Below, piece by piece: positions 36,154 to 48,426 of a DNA stretch of 64,000 nt (positions are counted from its first letter, which is position 1; every line of letters begins with the position of its first letter). The stretch covers positions 4,031,001 to 4,095,000 of the forward strand of contig JBAMJR010000161.1 in NCBI GenBank assembly GCA_038501785.1, given 5' to 3'. Below the pieces are notes generated by a model. It was not told the origin of the DNA and ran no database searches. It was given only the letters and a program-made list of their open reading frames with translations. A program made the translations under genes and the position numbers. Source of the DNA: Myoxocephalus aenaeus. Lineage: Eukaryota > Chordata > Actinopteri > Perciformes > Cottidae.

Positions 36154-36916
36154 TGTAGAAAGGTTACAGAATAATGATCCAGGTGTACAATAAGAACTTC
36201 TAAGAAACAACATAGAGGTGGTACAGAAGAAGAGGAGATGATAAGAGAAAATCAAAAATATGTTTGTGTAATGTCGTGTGAGGAGGGGACAGACTTTCAG
36301 AGTGTTATCTCTGATGTGTCTGACCTAATCAAAGATGAAGACATGACCATTTAGAGCTGCAACTCGAAGGAATAAGTACATATGATAAGAGCTTAATGAG
36401 CCCGATTTGTATTGGTGTATTTGTCAGTGTTTATGAGCACCCGCTCATGCCTTCCAGAAGTGTTTGCCATCCGTTCTTCAATATTGCCGTTTGATCTCCC
36501 CGTGGGAACTCACCTCTTTCTGTCGGGGAATTTTATGAGCGTTTCCCCAGCCTGCTTTAAAGACAGAAATGTATACAAAAGATCTACAGTGCCAAGTGAG
36601 TTTTCGGGCTCCACAGTTGCTGCTGCAGACATTTAACAGAAGACGGGGCTTATAGGAAGAAGCATTAATCCACCGACTGTACAATCACCAGCCGGTGTAC
36701 CCACACATAAATAAATAACACTGTGACTGAATGTGTGTGAATAACAAATCCTGGAATGAGCCAAAACATCAAAACTGATTTTCAGCAAGGTGTGTGTGTG
36801 TGTGTGTCTGTGTGTGTGAACTGCTCTGTGGCCTTGTGTAAGACATCTACGGTGAGGTAACCCTCGGGAAGCTGATAGGCTCCACTGACTCTGATTACTT
36901 TGAGAAAGAGAGAAAG

Positions 36917-36920
<4 letters not shown>

Positions 36921-37010
<90 letters not shown>

Positions 37011-37058
37011 AAGTCCGATGAGGTAATGTCACACTCCATTATTCTCAGATAGCTCTCA

Positions 37059-37154
<96 letters not shown>
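36921..37154. repeat. Two long (TG)n tracts with a terminal (GA)n
   Basis: TG tracts at 36,921-37,007 and 37,062-37,142, the second running directly into (GA)n to 37,154. A shorter (TG)n lies at 36,790-36,818. Confidence 0.97.
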
Positions 37155-37281
37155 TGGTCTCCAAGGAGAGCGCCTGTCAGGATGGACTAGAGGTCGGTGC
37201 TACAGAGCATGGGAGCATCGACTCAGCACTGTTTAGATAACTGAAATGGAGGAAGGAGAGGAGGGAGCGAGGGAGCAAGTT

Positions 37282-37372
37282 GAGGCCACATCTTCCTCTA
37301 AAGGTCCCTGTCACATTAGAGAAGCTCCACTGTCTACCTGGCCCGTAAAGGTAGAGCTCATTATGAATCATC
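37282..37372 (+). other. Duplicated noncoding element, copy 2
   Basis: Same-orientation counterpart of the element at 19.83 kb. CTCTAAAGGTCCCTGTCACA continues as TTAGAGAAGCTCC and ACTGTCTAC, with 3 differences in 42 positions, then TAAAGGTA after a 5-bp gap. It starts about 130 bp after a long microsatellite block. Similarity fades beyond about 90 bp on both sides. Confidence 0.75.
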
Positions 37373-37921
37373 ACGTCTGGCTTTCAAAACCAAAAGTTAT
37401 ATTGTGTAAGTGAAAATCTAACATTTGTCTACTTCTTCTTGAACCTGCTGTATGTCACAGTGTTTGAAGTGGGGAAAAGAGGCAGCACTCGCCTTAATGT
37501 CATGTCGGCATGTGTATCAGAAATCATTTTACATTTTCACATTTCTAAAGAAAATAATAGATTAAAAGACAAGACCATTTGAAACTGTTTGACCTAAAAC
37601 AATGCAATTTGTATTTAACAGCCTTCTACTAAACATAGTTCTGGAAATATATTTAATGTAAAATCCTATTCTGTAAATCTTTTAGCTAATGTTTGAATAA
37701 TAAAATGTATTCACAAATAAAAAAAATAAAAAAAGTCATGACGAACAGACAGTTCACTAATTATTTTACAATAAGTACGTGAACATTGAATCAAACTAAA
37801 TATAGCACCTTTGTTCTCACTCTCCTTCCCCTGTGCCATGCGTCGGATTGTCCAGTTGCTCACCACATCGTTCCTATGTTCATGCGACTATGAGGCACGC
37901 CGCAAAACCTTGTGAGAAGTG

Positions 37922-38068
37922 CTGTTGGATCTCATCTGATTGGATGAGATTGGAGAAGATTGGGTTGGATTGAACAGAACAGAATAGGATCACATCGGAT
38001 AGGATAGGATCACATAGCGGGATGAAAAAGGATCAGACTGGATCAAATTGCATTGGATTGTATAGGAG
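37922..38068. repeat. Degenerate GGATT/GGATC-type tandem repeat
   Basis: About 150 bp built of loosely repeated ggatc, ggatt and ataggat words (e.g. 'ggataggataggatcacata'), an old decayed short-period satellite. Confidence 0.7.
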
Positions 38069-39930
38069 AGGTGCCGGAAACAAACAAAAAAGCAGGTGTG
38101 CATGTTTACCTTTTCGCAGGTTCACACATGCATGTGTGAGAGTTTGAATGATCCAGCTTGTTTGGAACAGCACAGACAGTCAAGATATGAGTCATTCTTC
38201 ACACCTGGATCAGTATGATGCATGCCCAAATCCTTTCAGGCGTGTGATCACTAGGAGGGAAGACACTGAAACTGTCTATTAGACACCAGCGATTCTAATA
38301 ATCGACTCACGCTGGATGATGATGAGGATGTCAGTACCTCCGTAGGGACAGTATGATGTCATGGACTCAACACTAATCATCCAAGGATGCACACTGGTGT
38401 CTGGGAGGCTGATTGGATTGGCGACAAGCACAGTGGATGATGTCATCCATCTCACTTGGCATTGGTCCAATTGTGCCATGGGCACAGCTTGTGTGAATGA
38501 TGAACTGTGCTCATAGCAACAATGTCAGAGCTGATGCTTAGTGACAAAGAGAAAGCCCGACAGAGGGAAGAAACAAGCGCGCTAAACAAAATGAGAGTCA
38601 CTTTAGCTGGAGAAGTAGCTGCCTGCAGGCTGTTTTTTGACCTGCTCTAGGTTTTGAATCAAAGACTCCTTCCTCTGAGAGTGCCACAGCACATGTGCTA
38701 AAGAAGCCTGTATGGTGTGGGGGTGTATTACAGGCCCTCACAGGCCCCGACCTGCTTTTTATGTCAGCTAACGCTCCAGCCGGAGAATAGTGTGCAGGAT
38801 AGGTGTTGAGCAGAGTGTGATAGACCATGAGACATAAACAAACGCTCACTGTACACTTTGTCTGTATCACTGTCATTTGTCACAGGAAGTGTAGGATTGA
38901 CTGAGTCTCACCTACCCCGCCTCTCTCCCTCTCGCTCACCAATCTGAGGTGACAGAAATGGAGACGGAGTGTTTCGGCAGAGAAAACCCATCTGTCACCC
39001 TGGCAACGGGAGAGGTGGGAGGGGTATTATATCGCGGCGACAAAGCAAAGGCCTGTCAATCACTCCGCCTCCCGGAGCCTCTGTTTGAGAAGTGAGAGGA
39101 TGGAGAGAGTATCAATAAGAAAGCAAGGACAGACAGGAAGGAGAAGTGTATGGAGACAAAAGAGTGATAGTGGGGTAATGTTTTACTCATTTATTGTCGG
39201 CCCACTGCTAATCCAGATGCACCTGGGCTGTTGATGAATGCACATGCAAAGTTGTATTACTCTCCGTCGCTTATTGGACCTCGTTCAGTCCCATTCAGTG
39301 ACATGCTCGTCAATCAATTTTAAAGGTATCCAGCATTGAGGCGGAAATAGCTTCACTGTTCCTTTCATGTAATGCCTTGAGAAGCTGGTGATTTGTTCCT
39401 GGATAAATAGTATTCAGATCCAAAGTGCCCTCAGAAGTGAAAGCTCTTCAAGTTAATGTTATGTACATCAAATGAAAACAGCTTACAGCTGCTAGCACAT
39501 CCGTTGTGAACCATACGTGACCCCAAAGTTTAGCTTTTCAAGTTACACAGACCAAAGGCACATTAAACCAAGTTATAACAGATAAATCAAATGCATTGCT
39601 TGGGGTTAATGCATAAACTTAAAGAAATGGTACAACAAATAGTAATTATATAAATTTTTTGTTTCAAGCAGAAAGGATTAGGCTAAAAGCATGGGTCATA
39701 GACTAAAACCATAAGGACAGGAAGTAAGATGAATAAACAAGCAAAGAAGTGTTATGAGGTGGTATGGTGTGCTGAAGAAAGAGGAAGGACGCCAGGGGCA
39801 ATGAGTTACAGCCATTCAATATGAATATAAAAAGTCCAGCACTCTAAAAGCATCATGTAGCCTTCAGGCCATCCGTTTAATCTTCACTCTGAAAAGATTT
39901 CATTGCAGAGTGAGTGACAGGGGACTAGTA
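38069..39930. other. Noncoding interval, no gene seen
   Basis: No supported exon or repeat up to the retrotransposon insertion at about 39.93 kb. Confidence 0.45.
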
Positions 39931-41750
39931 GAAGAAAGAGGAAAGACACTATTCTGGAGAGGGACGTCAACAGGCTCTTCAAAAAGCAGAACCCCCGCAA
40001 AGCAGCGGGCCCGGACTCTGTCTCACCCTCCACCCTGAAGCACTGTGCTGATCAGCTGTCCCCGGTGTTCACTGAGATCTTCAACACCTCCCTGGAGACA
40101 TGCCACGTGCCAGCCTGCTTCAAGGCCTCCACCATCATCCCCGTCCCCAAGAAACCCAGGATCACAGGACTCAATGACTACAGGCCCGTCGCCCTGACCT
40201 CTGTGGTCATGAAGTCTTTTGAGCGCCTGGTCCTGTCCCACCTCAAAACCCTGACTGACCCACTCCTGGACCCTCTGCAGTTCGCCTACAGGGCCAACAG
40301 GTCTGTAGACGATGCTGTCAACATGGCCCTCCACTACATCCTCCAGCATCTGGACTCCCCAGGAACCTACGCCAGGATCCTGTTCGTGGACTTCAGCTCT
40401 GCCTTCAACACCATCATCCCATCTCTGCTGCAGGACAAGCTCTCCCAGCTGCACGTGCCCGACTCAACCTGCAGGTGGATCACAGACTTCCTGACTGACA
40501 GGATGCAGCACGTGAGGCTGGGGAAACACGTCTCAGGCTCTCGGACCACCAGCACCGGTTCCCCCCAAGGCTGCGTTCTTTCCCCTCTGCTCTTCTCGCT
40601 GTACACCAACAGCTGCACCTCCAGTCACCAGTCCGTCAAGCTCCTGAAGTTCGCGGATGACACCACCCTCATTGGACTCATCTCTGGTGGGGACGAGTCC
40701 GCCTACAGGTGGGAGACTGACCACGTGGTGACCTGGTGCAGCCAGAACAACCTGGAGCTCAACGCTCTGAAGACAGTGGAGATGGTTGTGGACTTCAGAA
40801 AGAACGCAGCCCCACCCGCCCCTCTCATCCTGTGTGACTCCCCCGTCAACGCTGTGGAGTCCTTCCGCTTCCTGGGATCCATCATTTCCCAGGACCTCAA
40901 GTGGGAACTGAACATCAGCTCCATCACCAAGAAGGCCCAGCAGAGGATGTTCTTCCTGAGGCAGCTGAAGAAGTTCAACCTGCCGATGAAAATGATGGTG
41001 CACTTCTACACTGCCATCGTTGAGTCCATCCTCTGCTCCTCCATCACCGTCTGGCACACCGCAGCCACTGCCAAGGACAAGGCCAGGCTGCAGCACATCA
41101 TCCGCTCTGCTGAGAGGGTGATTGGCTGTAATCTGCCATCCCTCCAGGACTTGTTCGCCTCCAGGACTCTGAGGCGAGCTAGGAAGATTGCAGCTGACCC
41201 CTCTCACCCTGGACATATCCTGTTCGAGTCCCTCCCCTCTGGCAGGAGGCTGAGGTCCATCAGGACCAAGACCTCACGCCACACAAACAGTTTCTTCCCG
41301 TCAGCAGTCGGGCTCATCAATGGGGCTCGGGTCCCCCACTGACTGTCTCTGTCACCCCCAGCTATTTTAATTTTTAATTTTAACTCTTAATTTTTATTTT
41401 TATTTTTATTTTCTCTTCTTTATTTTTATTTCTCTTTACCATTCACTCCTCTGCACACCGCATACTTAAACACTCGTCACTTTAACATACACTTTAACTT
41501 AAATACACATGTCACTTTAACGTACATTCACATTAACGTATCTGTTGACTGAGCACTTGCTTATCTTACACATATTTTAATACCAATTGCACTGTTGTTT
41601 TCGTTGATTGTTGATTGTTGTTTGTCTCGTTTTACGTCCCCATGTCCATGTCCAATGTATGCACCTTCCGCCTCAAAAAATTCCTTGTTTGTGTGAAAAC
41701 ATTCCTGGCAAATAAACGGTTTCTGATTCTGATTCTGATTCTGATTCTGA
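39930..41750 (+). mobile_element. 5'-truncated non-LTR retrotransposon with intact reverse-transcriptase C-terminal ORF
   Basis: One open frame runs from about 39,945 to the stop at 41,340-41,342. It covers KAAGPDSVSPSTLK, ITGLNDYRPVALTSVVMKSF, LQFAYRANRSVDDAV, VDFSSAFNTIIP, GSPQGCVLSPLLFSLYTN, FADDTTLIGLISGGDESAYR, VESFRFLGSIIS and the C-terminal DPSHPGHILFESLPSGRR region. These are reverse-transcriptase blocks with the FADD catalytic aspartates. The endonuclease domain expected upstream is absent, so the copy is a 5'-truncated insertion. The 3' UTR is T-rich with 'ttcctggcaaataaacggtt', ending in (GATTCT)n at 41,721-41,750. The unbroken frame suggests a fairly recent insertion. CR1/L2/Rex1-like; clade uncertain. 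Confidence 0.93.
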
Positions 41751-42345
41751 CATCTTTTACATGCGGATACAATTCAAGACACAACTGACTGGGTAATATA
41801 GTCATGGGAACCAATGAAGGCGGTCGATTCTCAATGAGTGAAAGCAAAACATAAAAACTCTTCTCAGAGAGAAAGGGAATAAGCAACTTTCTCAAAATTT
41901 TGAAATTTATATAGTAGCTTATTTTCATTTTTTTGTATGGATTCAATGAATCACACTTTTAAATTACAAAGTTTTCTTTTGAATATAAATGGACACCAAG
42001 TCATTATTGGTTTATAGTTGTTAGAATTCTTGAGAGACTAGAAGAAACATAATTACACTAAAGTATAGAATTAAACTTAACAGTGATTTCAGATAATTTT
42101 TCATCATACGCAATACAAACATAATTATAACCAGAGTTATAACCATTAAATTCAGTTTCACTCAGCATCACAGGATGTACAATATAAAGACATCTTCTAC
42201 TGGCGGAGGGATTTATCACATATCAATGCTCTTAATGAGTTATATTGCACATTATTCAAGTTAATTAAAGATAATTTATTTACAATTGTAAAAAAAAAAG
42301 CTAATAAAATAAATCATCATGAAACAAGAAAATGATTATATTAGG

Positions 42346-42346
<1 letters not shown>

Positions 42347-42414
<68 letters not shown>
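42347..42414. repeat. (TA)n microsatellite
   Basis: Pure TA tract of 68 bp. Confidence 0.97.
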
Positions 42415-42415
<1 letters not shown>

Positions 42416-42479
42416 TGTGAATGGTCTTCTTATTGTAACCAGTAATATGTAGTGAAGATTGACTGCCACTGGGACATGT

Positions 42480-42484
<5 letters not shown>

Positions 42485-42547
<63 letters not shown>

Positions 42548-42555
42548 TGTGTGTG
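42485..42555. repeat. (TG)n microsatellite
   Basis: TG tract of about 70 bp with one internal ATG interruption near 42,541. Confidence 0.96.
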
Positions 42556-43343
42556 CGTGCTCTAAAGCCTTGGGAAAGCCTTATACATGGATTCCTGGAG
42601 CTTCACAGTGACCCAATATGAATCAATCAGTCCCGTATCCATTCTGGATGTCTCAGTTTCAACATAAGACACGACACATGTCATGAACTGTCATCTCAAA
42701 TAAAACACACCCGTGCCCTGAAATCATTGTGTGCACAAGCAAACAACAGAAAAGATTCATGAGGCTGTTTGACAGACGAGTACACATCTTCTCCCCTTAG
42801 TCCTGCTAAATATTGCACCTGACGTGGGTTTGGATCAGTATTATTTTGGGCGTGCGTCTGTGTCTTTCATGAGGAGCAAAGACATCATCTGAAACTGCAA
42901 ATAATCCTCTTGTCTGAAAGCAAGTGAGGAACATTGCAACCTTGAGATTCCTCAATGTGAATGAGATTAATATACAAGAATGTCTCCGACTATTTCAATA
43001 GAACTTTTTATTTCTGGATTTGGAGAACAAATCTGAACCCTGTGTGCTTGAGCGGAGAGCACACTTCCCCTCTATGTGGCCATGTAATCCCCCTGAAACC
43101 TTCGGATCCCGGAACCACAGGGAGAGCGGCAGAAGCTTGTAGCCCATCGGCGGAGCTCTGTGCTGGGCAGGCTAAACACAGACAGACCCCTTCACCCTGG
43201 GAGTCTCACAGCCAACAGAAGGATTAGGAGCGCTGCTTGAAATCTCAGCGTGAGATTCACGTCCAGGCATACACGACACACGACAGTAACAACATTAATT
43301 ACATCTTCCTCTCTGACAGATTAGCAAGGGTAGGTGCCGTGTG

Positions 43344-43344
<1 letters not shown>

Positions 43345-43424
<80 letters not shown>
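43345..43424. repeat. (GAT)n microsatellite
   Basis: Trinucleotide tract of 80 bp. In one frame it reads poly-Asp, but nothing around it looks coding. Confidence 0.97.
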
Positions 43425-43576
43425 CGGCCTCTTCTGGTTGTAAATGACAGGTGGCAGCATGCACAGGTGAGTAAATAAAACTCATGAGGATAAAGCTTTC
43501 TCCTTCACCCTCTCAGACACAACACACCCTGTGGAAGGTTGTAGATGTCACGCTGAAAAATCACTTTTTTAGAATC

Positions 43577-43577
<1 letters not shown>

Positions 43578-43607
<30 letters not shown>

Positions 43608-43638
43608 CTTCTTCTTCTTCTTCTTCTTCTTCTTCTTC
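43578..43638. repeat. (CTT)n microsatellite
   Basis: Pure pyrimidine/purine mirror trinucleotide tract of about 61 bp. Confidence 0.97.
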
Positions 43639-43894
43639 GTTTTAGCTTCTTGTTATCAAATATATGAGGTTTCATTCAGTGTTCAGACACAGTCATTTTA
43701 ACTTCACTGGCTTTTAAATTAGTTGCACAGGCTGATGGGAGGCCAAAAATACAACAGGCCAGGAAAATAAAGTGACCATTTTCTGATGTTCTTTCTGTAC
43801 ATCAAACATGGGACAGCTCTCTTTGAGCTTTCACCCATATACGCTACTGGTAGCTTGTATTCCAGAACCTCTGACTGGCAGAGTCAAGATGGAT

Positions 43895-43995
<101 letters not shown>

Positions 43996-46356
43996 GAACT
44001 AAGATGTGATGCCCCAGAAACCAAATATAACCTAGATTTATAAGACAGCACTAGATGGGGAGAAAGTTTGGTATGTCAAGTTTTGGCATTTAGAATTTGC
44101 TCACTATTAGCAGCTATCCATCTCGGCACTTGTGGCTGGTTCTGAGATTTCCGCTTGAGCTCTATAAAAAGTTCAAGTTCTAAATGTTTCTAAATGTCCG
44201 AGAATTGTTCTCAATTATTCTCTCTGTCTGAAGTTCCCCATGTATGTCAGCATAATCGAGCCAGCAGTGTTTTCAGGAAACAGCTGATGGTGCATTTATT
44301 AATGAATTACCTATTTGCTAAACCTCACCCCCAAAGAGTGACTGTCCAATCATAGCAGAGTGGCCGTCATGGCAGGTCTGTCAAGTTTTGGTGTACAAAG
44401 GGTTTCAGTTAAAGTAATAATGTTTGGAAGCGATTTCTTTTTTTTCTGTCTTTCCAAAAACACAAAAGCAAAAATATATTTATACCTGTTTCAACTCCAG
44501 ATCATGCCATTCTGACCTTCTTTGTCTGAACCCACTGCACAGTATTCTGGGTGCTGTTGTCGGCGTCTTAGGTCTCGTTTATTGCGTCTGTTCCGTCCTC
44601 ACAACTTTCCAAATGTTCCTGCCAAAGGGGGGCCTACGGCTCATATGGCTCAGACAACCCTCCACTACTTCCCCAACCACCACAAAGGAGTGCTCTTGTT
44701 TTGTCACCTCGGTCTGTTTATCCCACTTTTCTGAAAGGAGGGACGCGGGACGGGTGGCGTACAGACTGAGCCATTCGCCCGAGGAGACAGAGAGGCGCCT
44801 GGGGAAATGAGGACTGATTGGCCGGAGTGGCCGACTAAACTGGTATCTGGCTCTAACAACATTTTGGCTAGCTTGCACTATTCACAAGTAGTGGACCAAC
44901 AAATGGCCGACGGTAAAGGTCGCTCGACTCTTATAAAAGCAAAGCATCCAAGAATCTGTGCTGTGAAGTTTTTGAGTTCCCTATTCATGCTTTTTCATTT
45001 TAGCTATCTTGCTCCTGAATGCCTCTTCTCTTTTCTTTCTTTCCTCCCACTCATCCGCTGGCAACCAGTTGTCTGTCTGTCCTGTGAACAGGGAACAGTC
45101 TCGACCAGAAGCCTGAATGGTTCAACCGTTTTCTTCCTCGTACAGCATGATTGACAGGGTCTAAATACACAGCACAATGTGTCAGTAGCATTAGATTGAA
45201 AACCTGATTTGTTTAGTAGAAAGTGCAGCTGTGTTTACAAGTGATTTATATTTGTAACAGACGCAAAAGCAATTTCATCTTGTCTTGGTGCATTTTAAGT
45301 GGCATAAATACTGAGCATGCCCCTGGCAAGGCATGACGGCCCTGCAGGAGAGGCAACATGGTTTTTAGAGAGAGACAGAGGCAGAGCGGTGTGGACAGAA
45401 AACAGTCAAACCCTAAAGAGCAACTGAAGGTCAGAGAGACAGCAGAGGAAAAAGAGATCTGAGCTTTCTGGAGAAAGAGGTTGAGGCTTTGGGTCCGTCA
45501 GTACCCATTATGCATGTGACATCTTAAGTTTGTGCAAGGTCACCTCCACTGCTACCTTTTCTTGACACACACTGTGTCTGAGGTAAGCCTAACTGAAAGC
45601 AATAGGCACAGCCACGTTTCAAAATGGTCGTATAATTGTGCTAACCCTCACGGTTGGAAAGCTGCCGTTTCTGTGAAGACTATATTTGTGAACACAGCGT
45701 TCTCACCTCTACTGGCTGACAGGGCTCGGTTTGATCTGAAACTGTCAAGTTGATTAACTGCACTTCTCTGGGACGTCGTTCCCTCTCGTGGAACTAAGCA
45801 ACAGCTTTTGATAAGAGCCCAATGTGGTGTTGTATACTGCATCCAAATGATTTTGATTTAAAAAACGAGGGGGGAAACAGCAAACAAACTTTGAGACATT
45901 GTAAGTGTGAAAACTGCAATTAGCATCCGTCCCCGATACTGTTGCAACACCTCCACTGTCTAATGTGAGCCTGCAAGGGGAGAGTGGGGAGCAGAGGCGA
46001 TGTGAAACAACTCTGTCTGCTTCCTCTGCTATTCTAGAAAAGCTGTTTGGAAACTATAACAAGAGCCCTTCTCGCATGTGCAGGGCCACCACAACGCTCT
46101 GTTGTGTAATCATTAGTAGAGGCTTCTATTCAAGTGACTACACACCGTTACACACACTCACACACACCCTAAGCATCCAGGGAAGATTAAAGAGGCAGAG
46201 TAAGTGAGTGAATGTTTAAATAGTGACAAACATACTCATATCTATAGATAAACTGACCGCAGCAGCTCAGACATACTTTTAAGTTTTCTTCGTGCTTCTG
46301 TATAGGCTGGTTGAAGCATTACTGTGTACTATATACGGTGTATTATTCAAGTCTAT

Positions 46357-46389
<33 letters not shown>

Positions 46390-46608
46390 GACACACTGCT
46401 GAGAATGACCCTTCCATCTAGGGAAAAACATGTGGTCACCACAAGCTTTGGCATTAAGACTTGCAGGTTAAAGGCCGGGGTCAGGCATTTAGCAGTTAAA
46501 GGTTTATTATATTTTGTCTCTTTTTTGTCAGTTTACCAATCATTAATTAATGAATCTCATATACATGGTTGGTTAATTATCCCCTCTCACTGGAGCAGGA
46601 TCATTTGC

Positions 46609-46611
<3 letters not shown>
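43996..46611. other. Noncoding interval, no gene seen
   Basis: Frames at 44.4-45.2 kb are open but have no family resemblance or splice context. A short (CA)n lies at 46,362-46,389. Confidence 0.45.

Positions 46612-46679
<68 letters not shown>
46612..46679. repeat. (TG)n microsatellite followed by tatactg repeats
   Basis: TG tract of 68 bp, then three copies of the 7-mer 'tatactg'. Confidence 0.97.
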
Positions 46680-46681
<2 letters not shown>

Positions 46682-47485
46682 CTGTATACTGTATACTGTA
46701 CATAAGAGAGAGTGTTTTATCTCTGTCCTCTGCTGCAATGTCAGACCCATCCTCCAGGGACAGCGGCTCACACACAGCCTCATGGCCCAACAAGGACCTT
46801 TACCACTCTGCATCTCATCCGCTTAATCTCCCTCTATCCGTCTCACCCTCTCTTTCTTTACAACACTTCCCTTCAAATGAATTTGACTATTTAAACCGTG
46901 CACACACAAAAAACACAAGATAACAGCAGGCAATACCACACTCCTATAACCCATTGTTCCAGTGTCTCATGCCCACTCAGTAGTTTTTTGACCTCCCCTC
47001 ATTGTTTGGATTAGGTGAATAGTAAAAATGAATTACGGTTTTAATGGAAATACAGCATGGCTCTTAATGTCAGAGTCTAATTTCCATATTCAGAGTTGAC
47101 CCTTTCCTTCAGGGGTCACGGTTAGCGAGTGTCACTCAGGATGGAAGAGGGTTTGCCTGGGGATTACAAATTAAAAGACTTCCCTTGTTTCCAATAATCT
47201 GCCCACAACTGTTTGGATAACCTCTCCAGTCTGGAGCTCATGTATAATAGGATGACTCATTAGCCAACCAAAGAACAATTTAGAATAATTAATTAACATT
47301 CCTATTCTGCCTCTTCTATGCTGTTATAACCTTAGTGACTGACATACACCCCAATACATTCACTTAGATGCAAAGCATCCTATTCAGTGCATTTTACTGT
47401 CTTGTAATTGTCTTGGAGTAGTGATTAGTTAAATAGTCAATCAGGGGAAAGGATACAATCTATAGTCTTGTGAAATCAGAGCACT

Positions 47486-47491
<6 letters not shown>

Positions 47492-47556
<65 letters not shown>
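47492..47556. repeat. (GA)n microsatellite
   Basis: Pure GA tract of 65 bp about 450 bp upstream of the CpG-rich promoter block. Confidence 0.97.
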
Positions 47557-47558
<2 letters not shown>

Positions 47559-47879
47559 CCACTGCTTGCTTACCCACAGCAGCATCAAACCAGAAAAACG
47601 GTAAGCTTCCGGAAATACGTTTCCCGACAAAATAAAAGTTTCGAAATATTATTCAGAACCCAGAATAATTCCAGTTTCAGCAATGACTAAAGGAACCTCA
47701 GGGACCTCAAAAGCACCAAATTCACTGTGTATGGTTGGTGTGGTAAGTGGATTAATTTCCCATTGAATTGTTTATATTTACTTTGAATCCTATTCCTGCA
47801 GGTGACAGTCTGACAAAGTGTTGTATTTGTTAACTGACGAGGCGCAATGCAGAGAAATATGTTGGTGTCTTGACACGTT

Positions 47880-48350
47880 TTCCCCCTCGCGCCCCCAAGT
47901 GAGTTGCTCATGATTTCACCACCCATGCGAAACATTCATTACAACCCGTTCGCTATTGAGTGTCGTATTTTGAAAACCGAAAGCGGAAGCCATAGTATCT
48001 CCCCTACTTGACCGGTGCGCGAGTATAGTTCCCTCTCCTCTCCCGTCCTCCGTCTCACCACTCGCTCCGGGGACGTGTGCATGTGCTGTGCGGTGCGCCG
48101 TGTCTCCGTGGCGCAGGACAGGACGGTCGCCACGCCTTCAGGGACGCGCTTTCATTCACGGCGTCAGCTCTCCGCCTGTGTCCGCTGTTCCCCGGTGTGT
48201 GAACACCCGTCCACAGCCGGGACGTCTGACAAGCGACTATCAACAGACATTCCCCCCACTTTCACCAATCAGACTAACTCCGGCTCTATACTTCTCCCAC
48301 TGACGCCAGTTGAACGGGCTGTTTTGTGAGCGCTAATTCATTTTTGGGAA
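47880..48350 (+). promoter_or_regulatory. CpG-rich promoter-like block of rasgef1c
   Basis: CpG density rises sharply relative to the flanks (for example 'gcgctttcattcacggcgtc', 'ccggtgcgcgag', 'gtgcggtgcgccgtg'). It ends at a strong splice donor at 48,427 and sits upstream of rasgef1c on the same strand. That is what a vertebrate CpG-island promoter with a noncoding first exon looks like. The transcription start was not determined. Confidence 0.6.
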
Positions 48351-48426
48351 TACCTGGAGCGGCAGTTTTATTGATTTGACATCGGATCCAAGTCGGATCA
48401 GAGATGGGGATCAAAGTGTAGTCCTG
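48000..48426 (+). other. rasgef1c: Likely 5' noncoding exon 1 of rasgef1c
   Basis: CpG-rich sequence ends in gtcctg|gtaagt, a near-perfect donor, about 9.9 kb before the exon carrying the MPQT start. Several upstream ATGs are present, including a short one near the donor reading MGIKV-stop, so translation of this leader may be repressed by uORFs. The 5' border is approximate. Splicing to 58,305 is inferred from order, strand and the lack of another gene between. Confidence 0.5.

Noticed and set aside
40533..41216. 227-codon minus-strand ORF
   Set aside because: Antisense shadow of the retrotransposon reverse-transcriptase frame.
43237..43443. ORF with a poly-Asp run
   Set aside because: Translation of a (GAT)n microsatellite with no coding context.
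44424..44810. 128-codon plus-strand ORF with a hydrophobic stretch
   Set aside because: No family resemblance and no exon-intron context; a single open frame of this length is expected by chance here.
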